The translations under genes were made by a program, and so were the position numbers. A stretch of DNA of 64,000 nt from CAWDZK01 sp963807005 (GTDB taxonomy: Bacteria > Actinomycetota > Actinomycetes > JACCUZ01), in assembly GCA_963807005.1 (NCBI GenBank), contig CAWDZK010000006.1, positions 124,001 to 188,000 of the forward strand, in the 5' to 3' direction. Under the pieces are notes generated by a model that was not told where the DNA came from, made no database searches, and saw only the letters and a program-made list of their open reading frames with translations. Below are positions 1 through 9,092 of the stretch, in pieces (the first letter of the stretch is position 1; each line of letters begins with the position of its first letter).

Positions 1-1
1 C

Positions 2-67
2 GGGCTGCTGCGCGAGATCGGGCTCGAGGCGCGCGCGGTCGGTCGCGAGCTCGCCGCCCGCGGCTGA
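2..67 (+). CDS. C-terminal fragment of an unidentified protein
   Basis: Only the last 21 codons and a TGA stop are inside the window (reading GLLREIGLEARAVGRELAARG). The tail is Arg/Glu-rich and probably helical. Too little remains to name the family. It is convergent with the CHAD gene, whose stop lies 18 nt further on. Confidence 0.45.
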   Translation, partial: GLLREIGLEARAVGRELAARG

Positions 68-85
68 CCCGGCCTCGGTGAGCCG

Positions 86-1018
86 TCAGCGGGTCCAGCC
101 GAGCGCCTTTCCCGACGTCGCGCGCTCCAACGTCCGCGGGTAGCGCGCCCTCGCCTCCGCGGCGGCCGCGTCCTCCTGCCCGCAGAGCACGCCGAACGTG
201 AAGCTGTCGTTGCCGGCCGCATGTGCTGCCGCTCCCAGGTCGCGATGCAGCTCCCGCGCGGTGACGGCGTCCTGGTGCTCGCCGAGCACGTCCTGCAGCT
301 CCTGCATCCGGGCCGCCAGCCGGGTCGCCGGCCGGCCCGCCACGGCGGCCGCGGACTCGGCCGCGTACCGGGCCCGCTTGGCGGCCTTGCGGACGTCGTG
401 CAGCGCAGCCTCTCGGTCCGGCGGGCTGCCGGCCGCCGTCCGCGCGGCCGCCTTCTGCACCCGGCGTACCTGCCGGTCGACCAGACCGGGGACCAGCCGG
501 CCGGCGGGTCCCGCGGCATCCTCGGTGACCGGTGGGTGCTGCGCGACGTCGCGCAGGGCGTCCAGCAGCCGGCGGTACCGGCCGCTGTCCAGCGCGGCCC
601 GGAGCCGGCCCAAGCCGGCCCGGGTGCGTGCCTGCAGCTCCTGCCGGGAGCGTCGTCGTACCGGTCCGCGGACCAGGTTGCGCGGCAGCGCGTCCAGCCG
701 GCGCAGCAGCCGCTCGTGCTGCACCTGCGCGTCGCGCGCTGCCCCGACCTCGCCGCCCAGCCAGCGCAGCTCCGCACGCACCGGCTCGGAGCCGGCCTGG
801 TCGAGCACCGGCCGGTACGTCGCCAGCAGTGCCCGCAGCCGCCGGGCCGCGACCCGCAGGTCGTGGATCGCGTCCTCGTCGCCGGCCCGGGCGCCGGGGT
901 CCTGTCGCAGCAGCTCGGCGACCTGGGTGGCGAGCTGGTCCTGGAGCAGCGCGCCGAGGGACGTGGCCCGGCCGGAGCCCGGGTCCGACGTCCGCTCGGC
1001 CTCCGTGTGCGACTCCAC
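86..1018 (-). CDS. CHAD domain-containing protein
   Basis: A 310-residue Arg/Ala-rich helical protein. Two copies of the CHAD signature are visible: an IHDLRVAARRLRALL-type helix near residues 50-65 and LHDVRKAAKRARY near residues 205-217. CHAD domains are four-helix bundles rich in conserved His and basic residues and are known to bind polyphosphate; many stand next to or fused with CYTH phosphatases, but no CYTH domain is present here. The start is GTG at 1018, with only a weak purine stretch upstream, so the N-terminus is less sure than the family. It is divergent from the desaturase gene. The polyphosphate role is inferred from the family. Confidence 0.85.
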   Translation of the reverse strand: MESHTEAERTSDPGSGRATSLGALLQDQLATQVAELLRQDPGARAGDEDAIHDLRVAARRLRALLATYRPVLDQAGSEPVRAELRWLGGEVGAARDAQVQHERLLRRLDALPRNLVRGPVRRRSRQELQARTRAGLGRLRAALDSGRYRRLLDALRDVAQHPPVTEDAAGPAGRLVPGLVDRQVRRVQKAAARTAAGSPPDREAALHDVRKAAKRARYAAESAAAVAGRPATRLAARMQELQDVLGEHQDAVTARELHRDLGAAAHAAGNDSFTFGVLCGQEDAAAAEARARYPRTLERATSGKALGWTR

Positions 1019-1188
1019 CCACCGTCTCTACCGGACGCGGGGGCCCGGCACCAGTGCGGGTGGGCAGGCAGGATCGGCGCGTCACGGGCGGGCCTGTCAT
1101 GATGGAAGCGGCTCGGGCCCCGCGCGGGGTCCCGAGCGGACGCCCCGGACCCCGGCGACACGCCACCTTTCGAAGGATGGGGCCGTCG

Positions 1189-2259
1189 GTGACAACGTCC
1201 GGGACAGAGACCCAGTCGGCACGGGCCCGGCAGGTCAGCGCCTACGCGGACCTGGCCGCCCTGGTCCGGGCAGCGGGGCTGATGGAACGTCGGTACACGT
1301 ACTACTGGTGGCGGACCCTCGGGCTGGTGGCGACGTTCGTGGCGGCGTGGGTGGCGTTCGCGCTTCTGGGCAACTCGTGGTTCCAGCTCGTGGTGGCCGG
1401 GGTGCTGGCCGTCGTCCTGGCGCAGTTCGGCTTCCTCGGTCACGACGCGGCTCACCGGCAGGTGTTCGCGACCTCGCCGGCAAACGTGTGGTTCTCCCGG
1501 GTCCTCGCGGGAGTGTTCACCGGGCTGAGCTACGGCTGGTGGTCCCACAAGCACAACAGGCACCACGGCGCGCCGAACCAGGTCGGCAAGGACCCCGACA
1601 TCGACTCGGGTGTCGTCGCGTTCACCCCGGAGGCCGCTGCCGGCCGCAGCGGCCCCGGGGCCTGGTTCGTCCGTCGTCAGGGATATCTCTTCTTCCCGCT
1701 CCTGATGCTGGAGGGTGTGAACCTCCATGTCGCCAGCGTGCGCGCGCTGATGCGCCGGCGGGACGTCGAGCACCGGCGGCTGGAGCTGTCGATGCTCCTC
1801 GTCCGCCTGACGGCGTACCCGATCGTGCTCGTCCTGGTGCTGCCGCCGGGAAAGGCGGCGGCCTTCCTCGGCGTGCAGCTGGCGCTTTTCGGGCTGCTGC
1901 TCGGCGGATCGTTCGCCCCCAACCACAAGGGCATGCCCATCGTGCCGGCCGACGTGCGCATCGACTTCCTCCGCCGCCAGGTCCTGATGTCGCGCAACAT
2001 CCGCGGCGGACTCTTCACCGACCTGGCGATGGGAGGGCTGAACCTGCAGATCGAGCACCATCTGTTCCCGAGCATGCCCCGGCCCAACTTGCGGCGGGCC
2101 CAGCCGATCGTCCGCGCGTTCTGCCTGGAGCGTGGCGTCACCTACACCGAGACCAGTCTCGGCGGCTCGTACCGGATCGTGCTGCGCTACCTCAACGCTG
2201 TGGGCCTCCGGTCGCGGGACCCGTTCACCTGCCCGCTGCTGCAGCAGTACCGGGCCTGA
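1189..2259 (+). CDS. Membrane fatty acid desaturase (acyl-CoA/acyl-lipid type)
   Basis: A 356-residue integral membrane desaturase. Three histidine boxes that bind the di-iron centre are present: HDAAH at residues 85-89, HKHNRHH at 120-126, and IEHHLFP with His290-His291. Two hydrophobic hairpins (about 40-80 and 195-240) fit the usual four-helix topology. The reaction expected is O2-dependent introduction of a cis double bond into membrane acyl chains. The open frame extends upstream to 532, but GTG 1189 has GAAGGA at 1172-1177 with good spacing, while ATG 1177 overlaps that site, so 1189 is preferred. The acyl substrate and the position of the double bond cannot be read from the sequence. 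Confidence 0.88.
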   Translation: MTTSGTETQSARARQVSAYADLAALVRAAGLMERRYTYYWWRTLGLVATFVAAWVAFALLGNSWFQLVVAGVLAVVLAQFGFLGHDAAHRQVFATSPANVWFSRVLAGVFTGLSYGWWSHKHNRHHGAPNQVGKDPDIDSGVVAFTPEAAAGRSGPGAWFVRRQGYLFFPLLMLEGVNLHVASVRALMRRRDVEHRRLELSMLLVRLTAYPIVLVLVLPPGKAAAFLGVQLALFGLLLGGSFAPNHKGMPIVPADVRIDFLRRQVLMSRNIRGGLFTDLAMGGLNLQIEHHLFPSMPRPNLRRAQPIVRAFCLERGVTYTETSLGGSYRIVLRYLNAVGLRSRDPFTCPLLQQYRA

Positions 2260-2282
2260 CGCGCCCGACGGCGAGGCCGGTG

Positions 2283-3401
2283 TCAGGCCGGCGGCCGCAG
2301 CAGGTAGAACCGGAACAGGGGGTGCTCGATGTCGAGGACGTCGCAGGACGCGAAGCCCGCGGCGTCGGCGTACTCGCGCACCGTCGACGGGCGGATCGCC
2401 GTGCCGGTCCCCACGCCGCCGTCCGCGAGTGACGCGGGCAGGCAGAGCACCAGGGACGCGCCGTAGAACAGCCGCTCGAACGGGTCGCCCGGTGCGATGA
2501 ACTCCTCGGCCGCGCGCTCGTCCATGACGAGCAGCGCCCCGTCGGGTGCGAGGGACTGCTTGATCGAGGTGAGCACCTGCACCGGGTGGCTGAGGTCGTG
2601 CAGCGCCTCGAACATGGTGACCAGGTCGTACCCGGTGCCCGCGGGCTCGGAGAGGTCGCAGACCTCGAACCGGACGCGGTCCTCGAGCCCGGTTCCTGCG
2701 ATGTTGCGGCGGGCGAGGGCCACCGAGGTGTCGTCGATGTCGTAGCCGTCGACCCTGGCCTGCGGGTACCGCGCGGCGATCGCCTGGGTCGACCAGCCGA
2801 CGCCGCAAGCAACGTCGGCGACGCGGGAGGCCGCTCGCTCGAGTCGCTGGTCGATCGCGGGGACTGCGGCCAGCCACCCGGCCAGCTCGTGGGTGAACGC
2901 CGGCCGGTTCAGGGCGCCCTGCAGCTCCATGGCGGACGGCGGGTAGTCGGACCACGACACGCCCTCGCCGGTGCGGTACGCCGGTAGCAGCCGCTCGAAC
3001 ATCGCCCCCACTGCCGGCGGGATGCCGGCGACGGCGACCGTGTACGCCGGGCTGGTGGGGTCGAGCAGCACCGGGACCAGGTCCTCCGGCAGCCCGTAGC
3101 GCCGGTCGGTGGCGGCTGCTCCGGCGTCGTCGACCGTCAGGATGTCGGAGACGGCCTGCTGCTCGAGCCACTCGCGGGCGTACCGCCCGGCGATCCCGGC
3201 TCGCTGGGCCAGCTCGTCACTCGTGAGCGGGCCGTGCCGGTGCAGCGCCTCGTACAGGCCCAGCCGGTCGCCAAGGTGCACGGCGAACAGGTCGAGTGCG
3301 GCCACGACCGACTCGAAGAGCCGGCCGGCGAAGGCCTCGGTCGCGCTGGGTGCCGGCTCGGGCGCAGCGGTGTCGACGGGCCGGTCGATGGTGGTGGACA
3401 T
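2283..3401 (-). CDS. Class I SAM-dependent methyltransferase with N-terminal winged-helix region
   Basis: A 372-residue protein. Residues 20-110 look like the helical/winged-helix dimerisation domain of O-methyltransferase-like enzymes (the segment HGPLTSDELAQRAGI resembles a small HTH). The Rossmann fold follows, with the SAM-binding VADVACGVGWSTQAIA motif near residue 195, the acidic GYDIDD near 217, and post-motif VTMFEALHDLSHPV. The start is ATG 3401, preceded on the minus strand by GAGGAGG, in preference to a longer open frame to 3692. The C-terminal end is convergent with the desaturase, 23 nt apart. The substrate is unknown. Confidence 0.82.
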   Translation of the reverse strand: MSTTIDRPVDTAAPEPAPSATEAFAGRLFESVVAALDLFAVHLGDRLGLYEALHRHGPLTSDELAQRAGIAGRYAREWLEQQAVSDILTVDDAGAAATDRRYGLPEDLVPVLLDPTSPAYTVAVAGIPPAVGAMFERLLPAYRTGEGVSWSDYPPSAMELQGALNRPAFTHELAGWLAAVPAIDQRLERAASRVADVACGVGWSTQAIAARYPQARVDGYDIDDTSVALARRNIAGTGLEDRVRFEVCDLSEPAGTGYDLVTMFEALHDLSHPVQVLTSIKQSLAPDGALLVMDERAAEEFIAPGDPFERLFYGASLVLCLPASLADGGVGTGTAIRPSTVREYADAAGFASCDVLDIEHPLFRFYLLRPPA

Positions 3402-3440
3402 GTGCCCTCCTCGGGACGTGGGTGCTGACCACCAGGAGGC

Positions 3441-3466
3441 GTCAGCTCTCGGCTGACAGGTGTCAG
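3441..3466. promoter_or_regulatory. Nested inverted repeats in a divergent promoter
   Basis: GTCAGC at 3441-3446 pairs with GCTGAC at 3452-3457, and the overlapping CTGACA-GG-TGTCAG spans 3453-3466. Both sit in the 118-nt gap between the leftward methyltransferase and the rightward secreted barrel protein. This is compatible with an operator read by a dimeric regulator; no regulator gene is adjacent. Confidence 0.35.
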
Positions 3467-3519
3467 GCGCGACCTGGCGCCTCCGGGTCGACAGCTCCAC
3501 GACGAGGGAAGGACAGGAC

Positions 3520-4014
3520 ATGAGAGGCAGGACTGTGGCAGCGGCAGGGGCGGCGACGGTGCTGGTCACCGGCCTGGTCACCGGACTGGTGACGGGGCCG
3601 ACGGCGTCGTCGGCCGCCGGGCACCGTGACCACCGGTTCACGGTGGTCGTCCGCGACGACCAGGGGACGCTCACCCCACCCGACTTCGGCACTGCCCTGG
3701 CTCAGGGCCAGCAGGTCGCCGAGGACGCCCCGGTCTACCGCGGCGGCCGGCGGGCCGGCCGGGCCGAGACCGTGGTGACCGTCACGAGGGTGACGCCCGA
3801 CGATGCCGCGGGGATCATCGCCTGCAGCGTCGAGCTGGGCCGTGGCGCCGTGCTCTTCCACGGCTCCTTCCATTTCGCCGACCTGGCGACCGGCGCAAGC
3901 GTTCCCGTCGTCGGTGGCACCGGTCGGTACGCCGGCGCCCGGGGCGTCGTGGTGGGGACGGCGTCCGCTGACGGCTCCCGTACCCGACTGGACTTCGACT
4001 TCACGACTCGGTGA
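3520..4014 (+). CDS. Secreted protein with dirigent/allene-oxide-cyclase-like barrel
   Basis: A 164-residue protein with an N-terminal signal peptide (basic MRGR, then an Ala/Val/Thr-rich hydrophobic stretch to about residue 32). The mature part holds GGTGRYAGARG (about residues 131-141), the signature loop of AOC/dirigent-type beta barrels, followed by a closing strand ending LDFDF. Bacterial members of this fold are secreted and of unknown function. ATG 3520 has GAAGGA at 3508-3513. The 3' end overlaps the end of the convergent ATPase gene by 14 nt, so the stop codons lie inside each other's genes. Confidence 0.72.
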   Translation: MRGRTVAAAGAATVLVTGLVTGLVTGPTASSAAGHRDHRFTVVVRDDQGTLTPPDFGTALAQGQQVAEDAPVYRGGRRAGRAETVVTVTRVTPDDAAGIIACSVELGRGAVLFHGSFHFADLATGASVPVVGGTGRYAGARGVVVGTASADGSRTRLDFDFTTR

Positions 4015-6997
4015 CGCGCTCGCTGGACGACGTCCGCCAGGCCACGGCGGTGTCAGGTGCGTAGACGCACTCCCGGCCGGTCCGCACCGAGTCCCGTAGG
4101 TGCAGGGCCAGGTCGGGGAGCGGCCCGTCGAGCCGGCCGATGACGTCCCGGACCCGCATGGTCACGGCCTTGCGGGCCCGGTCCGTCTCGTCGCCCAGCC
4201 GCCTGGACCGGCCGCCGAGGCCGAGTGCCGCCGCCAGCTCGCGGACCAGGAAGTCGCGTTCCTCCTGCGCGCGTTCGGCCCGCACCGCGTCGCCGACGGC
4301 CGCGGCCTCGGCCATCTCGTCCTCCAGCTCGCGCAGCCGCCGGCGGTAGGCGGCCCGGGCGCGGTCGTCCAGGACCTCGTCCGAGCCGGTGGAGACCGGC
4401 ACGGGCAGGCCGGCCGAGCCGGCCAGGAGTGCGAGCGAGGACAGGGCGGTGCCGGGTCGGGTGACCAGCAGCTGCAGGTCCCGCAGCCCCTTGAGGTCGG
4501 GGAGCACGGTGCTCTGCCCGTTCCACGACACGACCCAGCCGCCGGGCTCCCGGCACAGCTCGCCCACCTGCTGGGCAGCAGAGCCGCCGCGCCCTGTCTC
4601 GGAGAGCCGCCGCAACGGGCCGACGGCGCCGGCGGACCGGTAGCGCTCGGCGGCGCCCGCGCGCAGGCGCGCCCCCTCGTCGGGGTGCCCGAGCAGGTCC
4701 TCGATCCGGGCCAGCCACTCGCCGACCAGCCCCCAGCAGGCGGCGCCGATGCCGTCGACGATCCACAGGTCGGCGTGCGGCAGGAGCAGGTCGCGCAGGA
4801 CGGCCGCCCCGGTGCGGTCCTGCAGCAGCAGCGCGCTCTCCGCGAGGCCGAGCAGGGCGCTGAGGTACTCCGCGTCCTCGACCATCGTGTCGAAGCGACG
4901 AGCGGCCAGTGGCCGGTAGTGCTGCCCGCACCCGTCGGCGTCGCCGGCGACAGCGCGGATGCCGGCGAGCGCCGCCTCGAACTGCGGCTGGTCCGGCGCC
5001 ACGCTCTCGCCGTACGCCTGGACGGCCGGCAGCAGCTCGGCCACCCGCGGGCCGCCGTACCGCGCCGCCAGGCGCAGCGTGTTGGCCAGGATGGCCGCGT
5101 TCGCACTGTGCGCACGCGCCCCGGCGGCCTCGGCCGCGTCGGCGTACGCCTCGGCGTCCGCGACCCGGTCGGTGAGCAGGGCCCGCATCCCGTGCCACAG
5201 CAGCGGGTACCAGCGGTGCGCCGGCTCCTGGGTGCTGCGGCTGAGCCGCTCGAAGGCGGCGATCTCGACATCGGCGGCGGTGAAGTCGCCTTGCTCGAGC
5301 AGCGCCACCAGCCGGAACCTGCGCGCCAGCAGCTCCCCGTCGCGGTCGCCGCTGCGCACGGCGAGGGCGAGCATCCGGTCGGCGACGGCGACCCGCTCGG
5401 CGAGCGTCCGCGGCCCACCGATCATGTCGGCGTACGCCGACAGGGCCTGCAGCAAAGCACCGTCGTCGCCGGACGCCTCGGCCTCACCGACGGCCTCGCG
5501 GGCGAGCGCGAGCCGGTCGCCCAGAGCGGCGTGCATCGACGTGGCGACCGCGAGGCGGGCCCGCACCCGGGCTCGTAGCGGTCCCGGAGGCAGCTGCCGG
5601 GCCGCCTCCTCGAGCAGGTCCACCTGCTCCACGTCGTCGAGCGGGACCTCGAAGCCGCCTTCCCCGGCCGCCATCGCCAGCGCCGCCCGGCCCACCAGGT
5701 CCGGGCGGTCACGGGTGCGACCGGCCTCCGCCACGGCGAGCAGGTCCGCGCGCGCACCCGGCAGGTCGCCGGCTCGGGCCCGGGCGTCCCCGAGTGCCAG
5801 GAGGTCCTCCGGCTCGTTGCTCCGTCGCCACACCAGCTCGGCGAACGACCGGGCCTGGTCCAGCGCGTGCGAGCGTCGGGCTCGCTCCCGGGCCCGGCGC
5901 CCGTGCCGCACGGCCCGGTCGGCGGCGTCCGGGCCGGGTACCTGCGCCCAGTGCAGGGCGAGCGCCTCGTCGGGCGGTTCGGGTCGCTCCTGCTCCAGCG
6001 CGAGGGCGGCCCGCTCGTGCAGGCGCGCGAGCCCGGCGGTTCCGGCCTGGTCGAGCAGGACCTCGCGCACGACGGCGTGCACGAACACGACGGCGCGGCC
6101 GCGAGGTGCCTCCACCAGCGCGGCGTCGACGGCCGGGCCCAGCCGGCCGAGGACCTCCGCGGCAGGGCAGCTCTCCATGGCCGCCACCAGCTCGACGGTC
6201 GCGACGCTGCCCAGGACGGCGACCGCGGTCAGCGCGGCCACCGTCGGCGAGGGGAGCCTGGCCAGCCGGCGGGTGAGCACGTCCCGCACGCCCTGCGGGA
6301 CCCGGCCCGCGCCGCCGCCCGACACCCGCATCCGGACCAGCTCGCGGATGAACAGCGGGTTGCCTCCCGACTCCGCCGCAGCTCGCAGGGTCGCGGGCTC
6401 CGGCAGCCCACCGCCCGCCACGGCCAGGGCCAGCTCCGCCGCCTCCGCCGGCGCGAGGACGCCGAGGACGACCCGGGAGACGCGTGGCGGCAGGGAGTCG
6501 AGATCGCTGCCGCCTTCCCCGGTCCGCAGGGTGCAGACCACGGCGAGGCGTCGCCCGGCGGTGGCGTCCACGGCGCCACGCAGCAGCCAGCGGCTGTCGG
6601 CGTCGGCCCAGTGCGCGTCCTCGAGGAGGACGAGGACCGGCTGCCGCTCGGCCACCTCGCCGACCGTCGCCACCAGCGCCTCGAGCACCTGACCGCGGCT
6701 CGCCGGCCGGTCGTCGGACGTCCGGGTGCCGCCATCGGTCGGCAGCTGGCCGAGAACCTGCCGCCAGGCCCAGAACGGCGGGACCCCCTCGAGCTCGGTG
6801 CAGCGACCCCAGGCCACCGTGATGCCCAGGGCGCCGGCGTGGGTCGCGAGCTCCTCGAGCAGCCGGGTCTTGCCGATGCCCGCCTCGCCGGACACGACCG
6901 CTGCGCCGCCGCGGCCGGCGGCGGCCTCGTCGAGCAACCCGACGAGGTCCCCGAGCACGGCGGACCTGCCCACGAGAGGCCCACGGCCCGCGTTCAC
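4001..6997 (-). CDS. Large AAA+ ATPase / MalT-like signalling protein without a LuxR tail
   Basis: A 998-residue protein. The N-terminal AAA ATPase has Walker A GEAGIGKT at residues 37-44 and a Walker B-like LVLLEDAHWAD near 120-130. The middle is a long Ala/Leu/Arg-rich alpha-helical array typical of TPR-like MalT/LuxR-family ATPases. The C-terminus is not a LuxR HTH. It carries an extended conserved-looking module with RAAYRRRLRELE, a coiled-coil-like Glu/Arg stretch and RARKAVTMRVRDVI, ending SVRTGRECVY, a tail seen in actinobacterial ATPases of this type. The start is GTG 6997. It is divergent from the thioredoxin-like lipoprotein. The input signal and output are unknown. Confidence 0.75.
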   Translation of the reverse strand: MNAGRGPLVGRSAVLGDLVGLLDEAAAGRGGAAVVSGEAGIGKTRLLEELATHAGALGITVAWGRCTELEGVPPFWAWRQVLGQLPTDGGTRTSDDRPASRGQVLEALVATVGEVAERQPVLVLLEDAHWADADSRWLLRGAVDATAGRRLAVVCTLRTGEGGSDLDSLPPRVSRVVLGVLAPAEAAELALAVAGGGLPEPATLRAAAESGGNPLFIRELVRMRVSGGGAGRVPQGVRDVLTRRLARLPSPTVAALTAVAVLGSVATVELVAAMESCPAAEVLGRLGPAVDAALVEAPRGRAVVFVHAVVREVLLDQAGTAGLARLHERAALALEQERPEPPDEALALHWAQVPGPDAADRAVRHGRRARERARRSHALDQARSFAELVWRRSNEPEDLLALGDARARAGDLPGARADLLAVAEAGRTRDRPDLVGRAALAMAAGEGGFEVPLDDVEQVDLLEEAARQLPPGPLRARVRARLAVATSMHAALGDRLALAREAVGEAEASGDDGALLQALSAYADMIGGPRTLAERVAVADRMLALAVRSGDRDGELLARRFRLVALLEQGDFTAADVEIAAFERLSRSTQEPAHRWYPLLWHGMRALLTDRVADAEAYADAAEAAGARAHSANAAILANTLRLAARYGGPRVAELLPAVQAYGESVAPDQPQFEAALAGIRAVAGDADGCGQHYRPLAARRFDTMVEDAEYLSALLGLAESALLLQDRTGAAVLRDLLLPHADLWIVDGIGAACWGLVGEWLARIEDLLGHPDEGARLRAGAAERYRSAGAVGPLRRLSETGRGGSAAQQVGELCREPGGWVVSWNGQSTVLPDLKGLRDLQLLVTRPGTALSSLALLAGSAGLPVPVSTGSDEVLDDRARAAYRRRLRELEDEMAEAAAVGDAVRAERAQEERDFLVRELAAALGLGGRSRRLGDETDRARKAVTMRVRDVIGRLDGPLPDLALHLRDSVRTGRECVYAPDTAVAWRTSSSERVTES

Positions 6998-7141
6998 GGC
7001 CAGATTGTGCGCGCTCGCCGGCCCCGGCGGCGGGCCTGCGCGGCCAAGGTGACGGTTCGTGCGGATTTGTCACCCGGTCGGGAACGATGCGCGGCACCAA
7101 CCGGGTTCCACAGGGAACGACACGATCCGGAGGGCGCACAC

Positions 7142-7699
7142 ATGAGGGTTCGGGCGCGACTCGTGCTGGCCGCGACGGCACTGATGCTGCTGGTCAGCGC
7201 ATGCGGCGGTTCGGCGACAACGACGGCCACGCAGCCCGGCGGGGACCCCGGGTCCGGTTCGCCGTCAGCCTCGCCGTCCGCGTCGGGCGGCAGCAGCCAG
7301 GAGGCGTCGTTCACGGCCACCACCCTGAAGGGCGCGTCCTTCGACTTCGCCGACCTGTCCGGTCGGCCGACGGTGCTGTGGTTCTGGGCGCCCTGGTGCA
7401 CCATCTGCCGGGCCGAGGCACCGGGCGTCGCCAAGGTGGTGGCCGGCCTGGGCAGCGACGTCACCGTCCTCGGCGTACCCGGCCGGGGCGAGGAGCCCGC
7501 CATGCGCGCGTTCGTCAAGGACACCGGGGTCGGGGGCTTCGAGCACGTCGTCGACGCCAGCGGTGAGATCTGGAGCGCGTTCGGGGTCGTGAGCCAGCCG
7601 GCGTTCGCGTTCATCGATGCGGACGGCAACGCCGAGGTCGTGAACGGCGCGCTGAGCGGCGAGGAGCTCGAGAGCCGGGCTCGCGCACTGCTCGGCTGA
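7142..7699 (+). CDS. TlpA/ResA-like thioredoxin-fold lipoprotein
   Basis: A 185-residue lipoprotein with lipobox LLVSAC (Cys near residue 21), a Gly/Ser/Pro-rich linker to about 58, then a thioredoxin fold with the redox motif WAPWCTIC and a cis-Pro loop SQPAF. It would act on the outer face of the membrane, transferring electrons to protein disulfides. It lies 3 nt before a CcdA-type gene, which in known systems passes electrons across the membrane to such a protein, so the pair is a likely two-gene operon. ATG 7142 follows a GGAGG at about 7129-7133. Confidence 0.88.
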   Translation: MRVRARLVLAATALMLLVSACGGSATTTATQPGGDPGSGSPSASPSASGGSSQEASFTATTLKGASFDFADLSGRPTVLWFWAPWCTICRAEAPGVAKVVAGLGSDVTVLGVPGRGEEPAMRAFVKDTGVGGFEHVVDASGEIWSAFGVVSQPAFAFIDADGNAEVVNGALSGEELESRARALLG

Positions 7700-7702
7700 C
7701 CG

Positions 7703-8596
7703 ATGGGAGTCGCGGAGCTGCCGCTGGCACTGGCGCTGGTGGCCGGCGCGGTGGCCGCCGTGAACCCGTGCGGCTTCGCGCTGCTCCCGGCGTACCTCGC
7801 GCTGCTGGTGGCCCCGCCGGGCGACGGCGCGGCTCCTCCGACGGCGCGCGGGCAGGTCCTGCGGGCCGCCCGGTTCAGTACGGCCATGACGGTCGGGTTC
7901 GTCGCCGTGTTCGGTGCCTTCGGGGCGGTGATCGCGCAGCTCAGCCTGTCCCTGGAGCGCTACCTGCCGGTGCTCACCCTGGCGATAGGGGTGGGCCTGA
8001 TCGGGCTCGGGCTGTGGCTGCTCCGGGGTGGTCACGTGCCGGGCATCAAGCGTCTCGGCCGGGCCGGTAGGGCTCCCGGCACCAGCCTCGGCTCCCAGGT
8101 GGTCTACGGCGCCGGCTTCGCGGCCGCTTCGCTGTCCTGCACGATCGGGCCCTTCCTCGCCGTCACCGGAGCCGCGTCGCGGACCGGCAACACGGCGGGC
8201 GTTCTGCTGACGTTCGTCGTGTACGCCCTCGGGATGGGCGCGGTGGTCGGCGTGCTGGCGGTGACCGTCGCACTCGCGCACGGGTCGATCGTGGGGCGCC
8301 TGCGGCGAGCCACCCCGGTGATCGAGCGGCTCAGCGGAGCGTTGCTCGTCGTGGCCGGCGCCTACGTCGCCTGGTACGCCTGGTTCGAGATCCGGGTGCT
8401 GGCCGGGCGCGCGACGGGGGACCCGGTCATCGACGTGGCGATAAGGCTGCAGTCGCAGCTGAGCCGGCTGGTCGCCGGGCTCGGGCCGGTTGTGCTGACC
8501 GTGCTCGCAGCGGGTCTGGCCGCCGTGCTCGTGCTGGCTGCGCTGGTCGGCCGGCGGCGCGACCGCCGGGCCGACGCGGGCTCACCGCTTGCCTGA
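7703..8596 (+). CDS. ccdA: CcdA/DsbD-like membrane thiol electron carrier
   Basis: A 297-residue membrane protein with about six to seven hydrophobic segments. The first carries NPCGFALLPAYL and the fourth SLSCTIGPFL. These are the paired membrane cysteines of the CcdA/DsbD transmembrane domain, which relay electrons from cytoplasmic thioredoxin to periplasm-facing partners. Its likely partner is the lipoprotein encoded 3 nt upstream. No cytochrome c maturation genes (ResB, ResC) are nearby, so the role may be general thiol reduction rather than cytochrome assembly. The last 15 nt overlap the convergent TfoX-like gene. Confidence 0.88.
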   Translation: MGVAELPLALALVAGAVAAVNPCGFALLPAYLALLVAPPGDGAAPPTARGQVLRAARFSTAMTVGFVAVFGAFGAVIAQLSLSLERYLPVLTLAIGVGLIGLGLWLLRGGHVPGIKRLGRAGRAPGTSLGSQVVYGAGFAAASLSCTIGPFLAVTGAASRTGNTAGVLLTFVVYALGMGAVVGVLAVTVALAHGSIVGRLRRATPVIERLSGALLVVAGAYVAWYAWFEIRVLAGRATGDPVIDVAIRLQSQLSRLVAGLGPVVLTVLAAGLAAVLVLAALVGRRRDRRADAGSPLA

Positions 8597-8935
8597 GCCG
8601 CCCTTCGGCGGCAGGGTGCGGACGTGGCCGACCGCCCGGGCCACCCACCGCCGCAGGTCGGCATCGGTCGAGTAGCCCGGCGCGTCGACGATGACCCACC
8701 CCTTCATGGTGCGGCCGGTGAAGTCCATCTCGCGGGCGTGCGGCTCGGTCAGCGCCGCCTCGCCCTCCTCCTGGGACAGCCGGACCATCAGGCCGCCGCC
8801 CTTCATCACGCCGACGCACATGTTGCCGTCGAGCATGAGGGCGACGCCGCCGAACATCGCCCGCTCGCTGAGCCCGCTCTCCCGCGCCAGCGCCTCACGC
8901 AGCCGCTCCAGCAGGTCCTCGTCGTAGGACGCCAT
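8582..8935 (-). CDS. TfoX N-terminal domain protein
   Basis: A 117-residue single-domain protein matching the TfoX/Sxy N-terminal fold. Visible marks are YDEDLLERLREAL at the N-terminus, AMFGGVALML, then MCVGVMKGGGLMVRL and FTGRTMKGWVIVD. In gammaproteobacteria TfoX activates competence together with a C-terminal domain, which is absent here. Stand-alone N-terminal domains in actinobacteria have no assigned role. The start is ATG 8935. It is convergent with ccdA and divergent from the VOC gene. Confidence 0.85.
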   Translation of the reverse strand: MASYDEDLLERLREALARESGLSERAMFGGVALMLDGNMCVGVMKGGGLMVRLSQEEGEAALTEPHAREMDFTGRTMKGWVIVDAPGYSTDADLRRWVARAVGHVRTLPPKGGSGKR

Positions 8936-9092
8936 GCCGCGATGCTGCCACCGGGGGCCGACGTTCTCCGCACAGGTGTCCTCGGGTGCGGGACGACGTG
9001 GAGCGCTCGCCGGACATCATGGGTGAGGGAGCCGAACCGAGGCGGTCTTGTGATGAGATGACCCGATTCATGGTTGTTCGAAGGAGGTGTAC

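Noticed and set aside
1111..1140. GGGCCCCGCGCGGGGTCCC as a DosR-like box for the desaturase
   Set aside because: Half-site spacing is longer than in the 14-bp boxes and no hexamer follows at 24 nt; more likely a GC-rich hairpin.
532..1188. Upstream extension of the desaturase reading frame
   Set aside because: It is antisense to the CHAD gene, Ala/Pro/Arg-rich without domains, and GTG 1189 has the proper ribosome-binding site.
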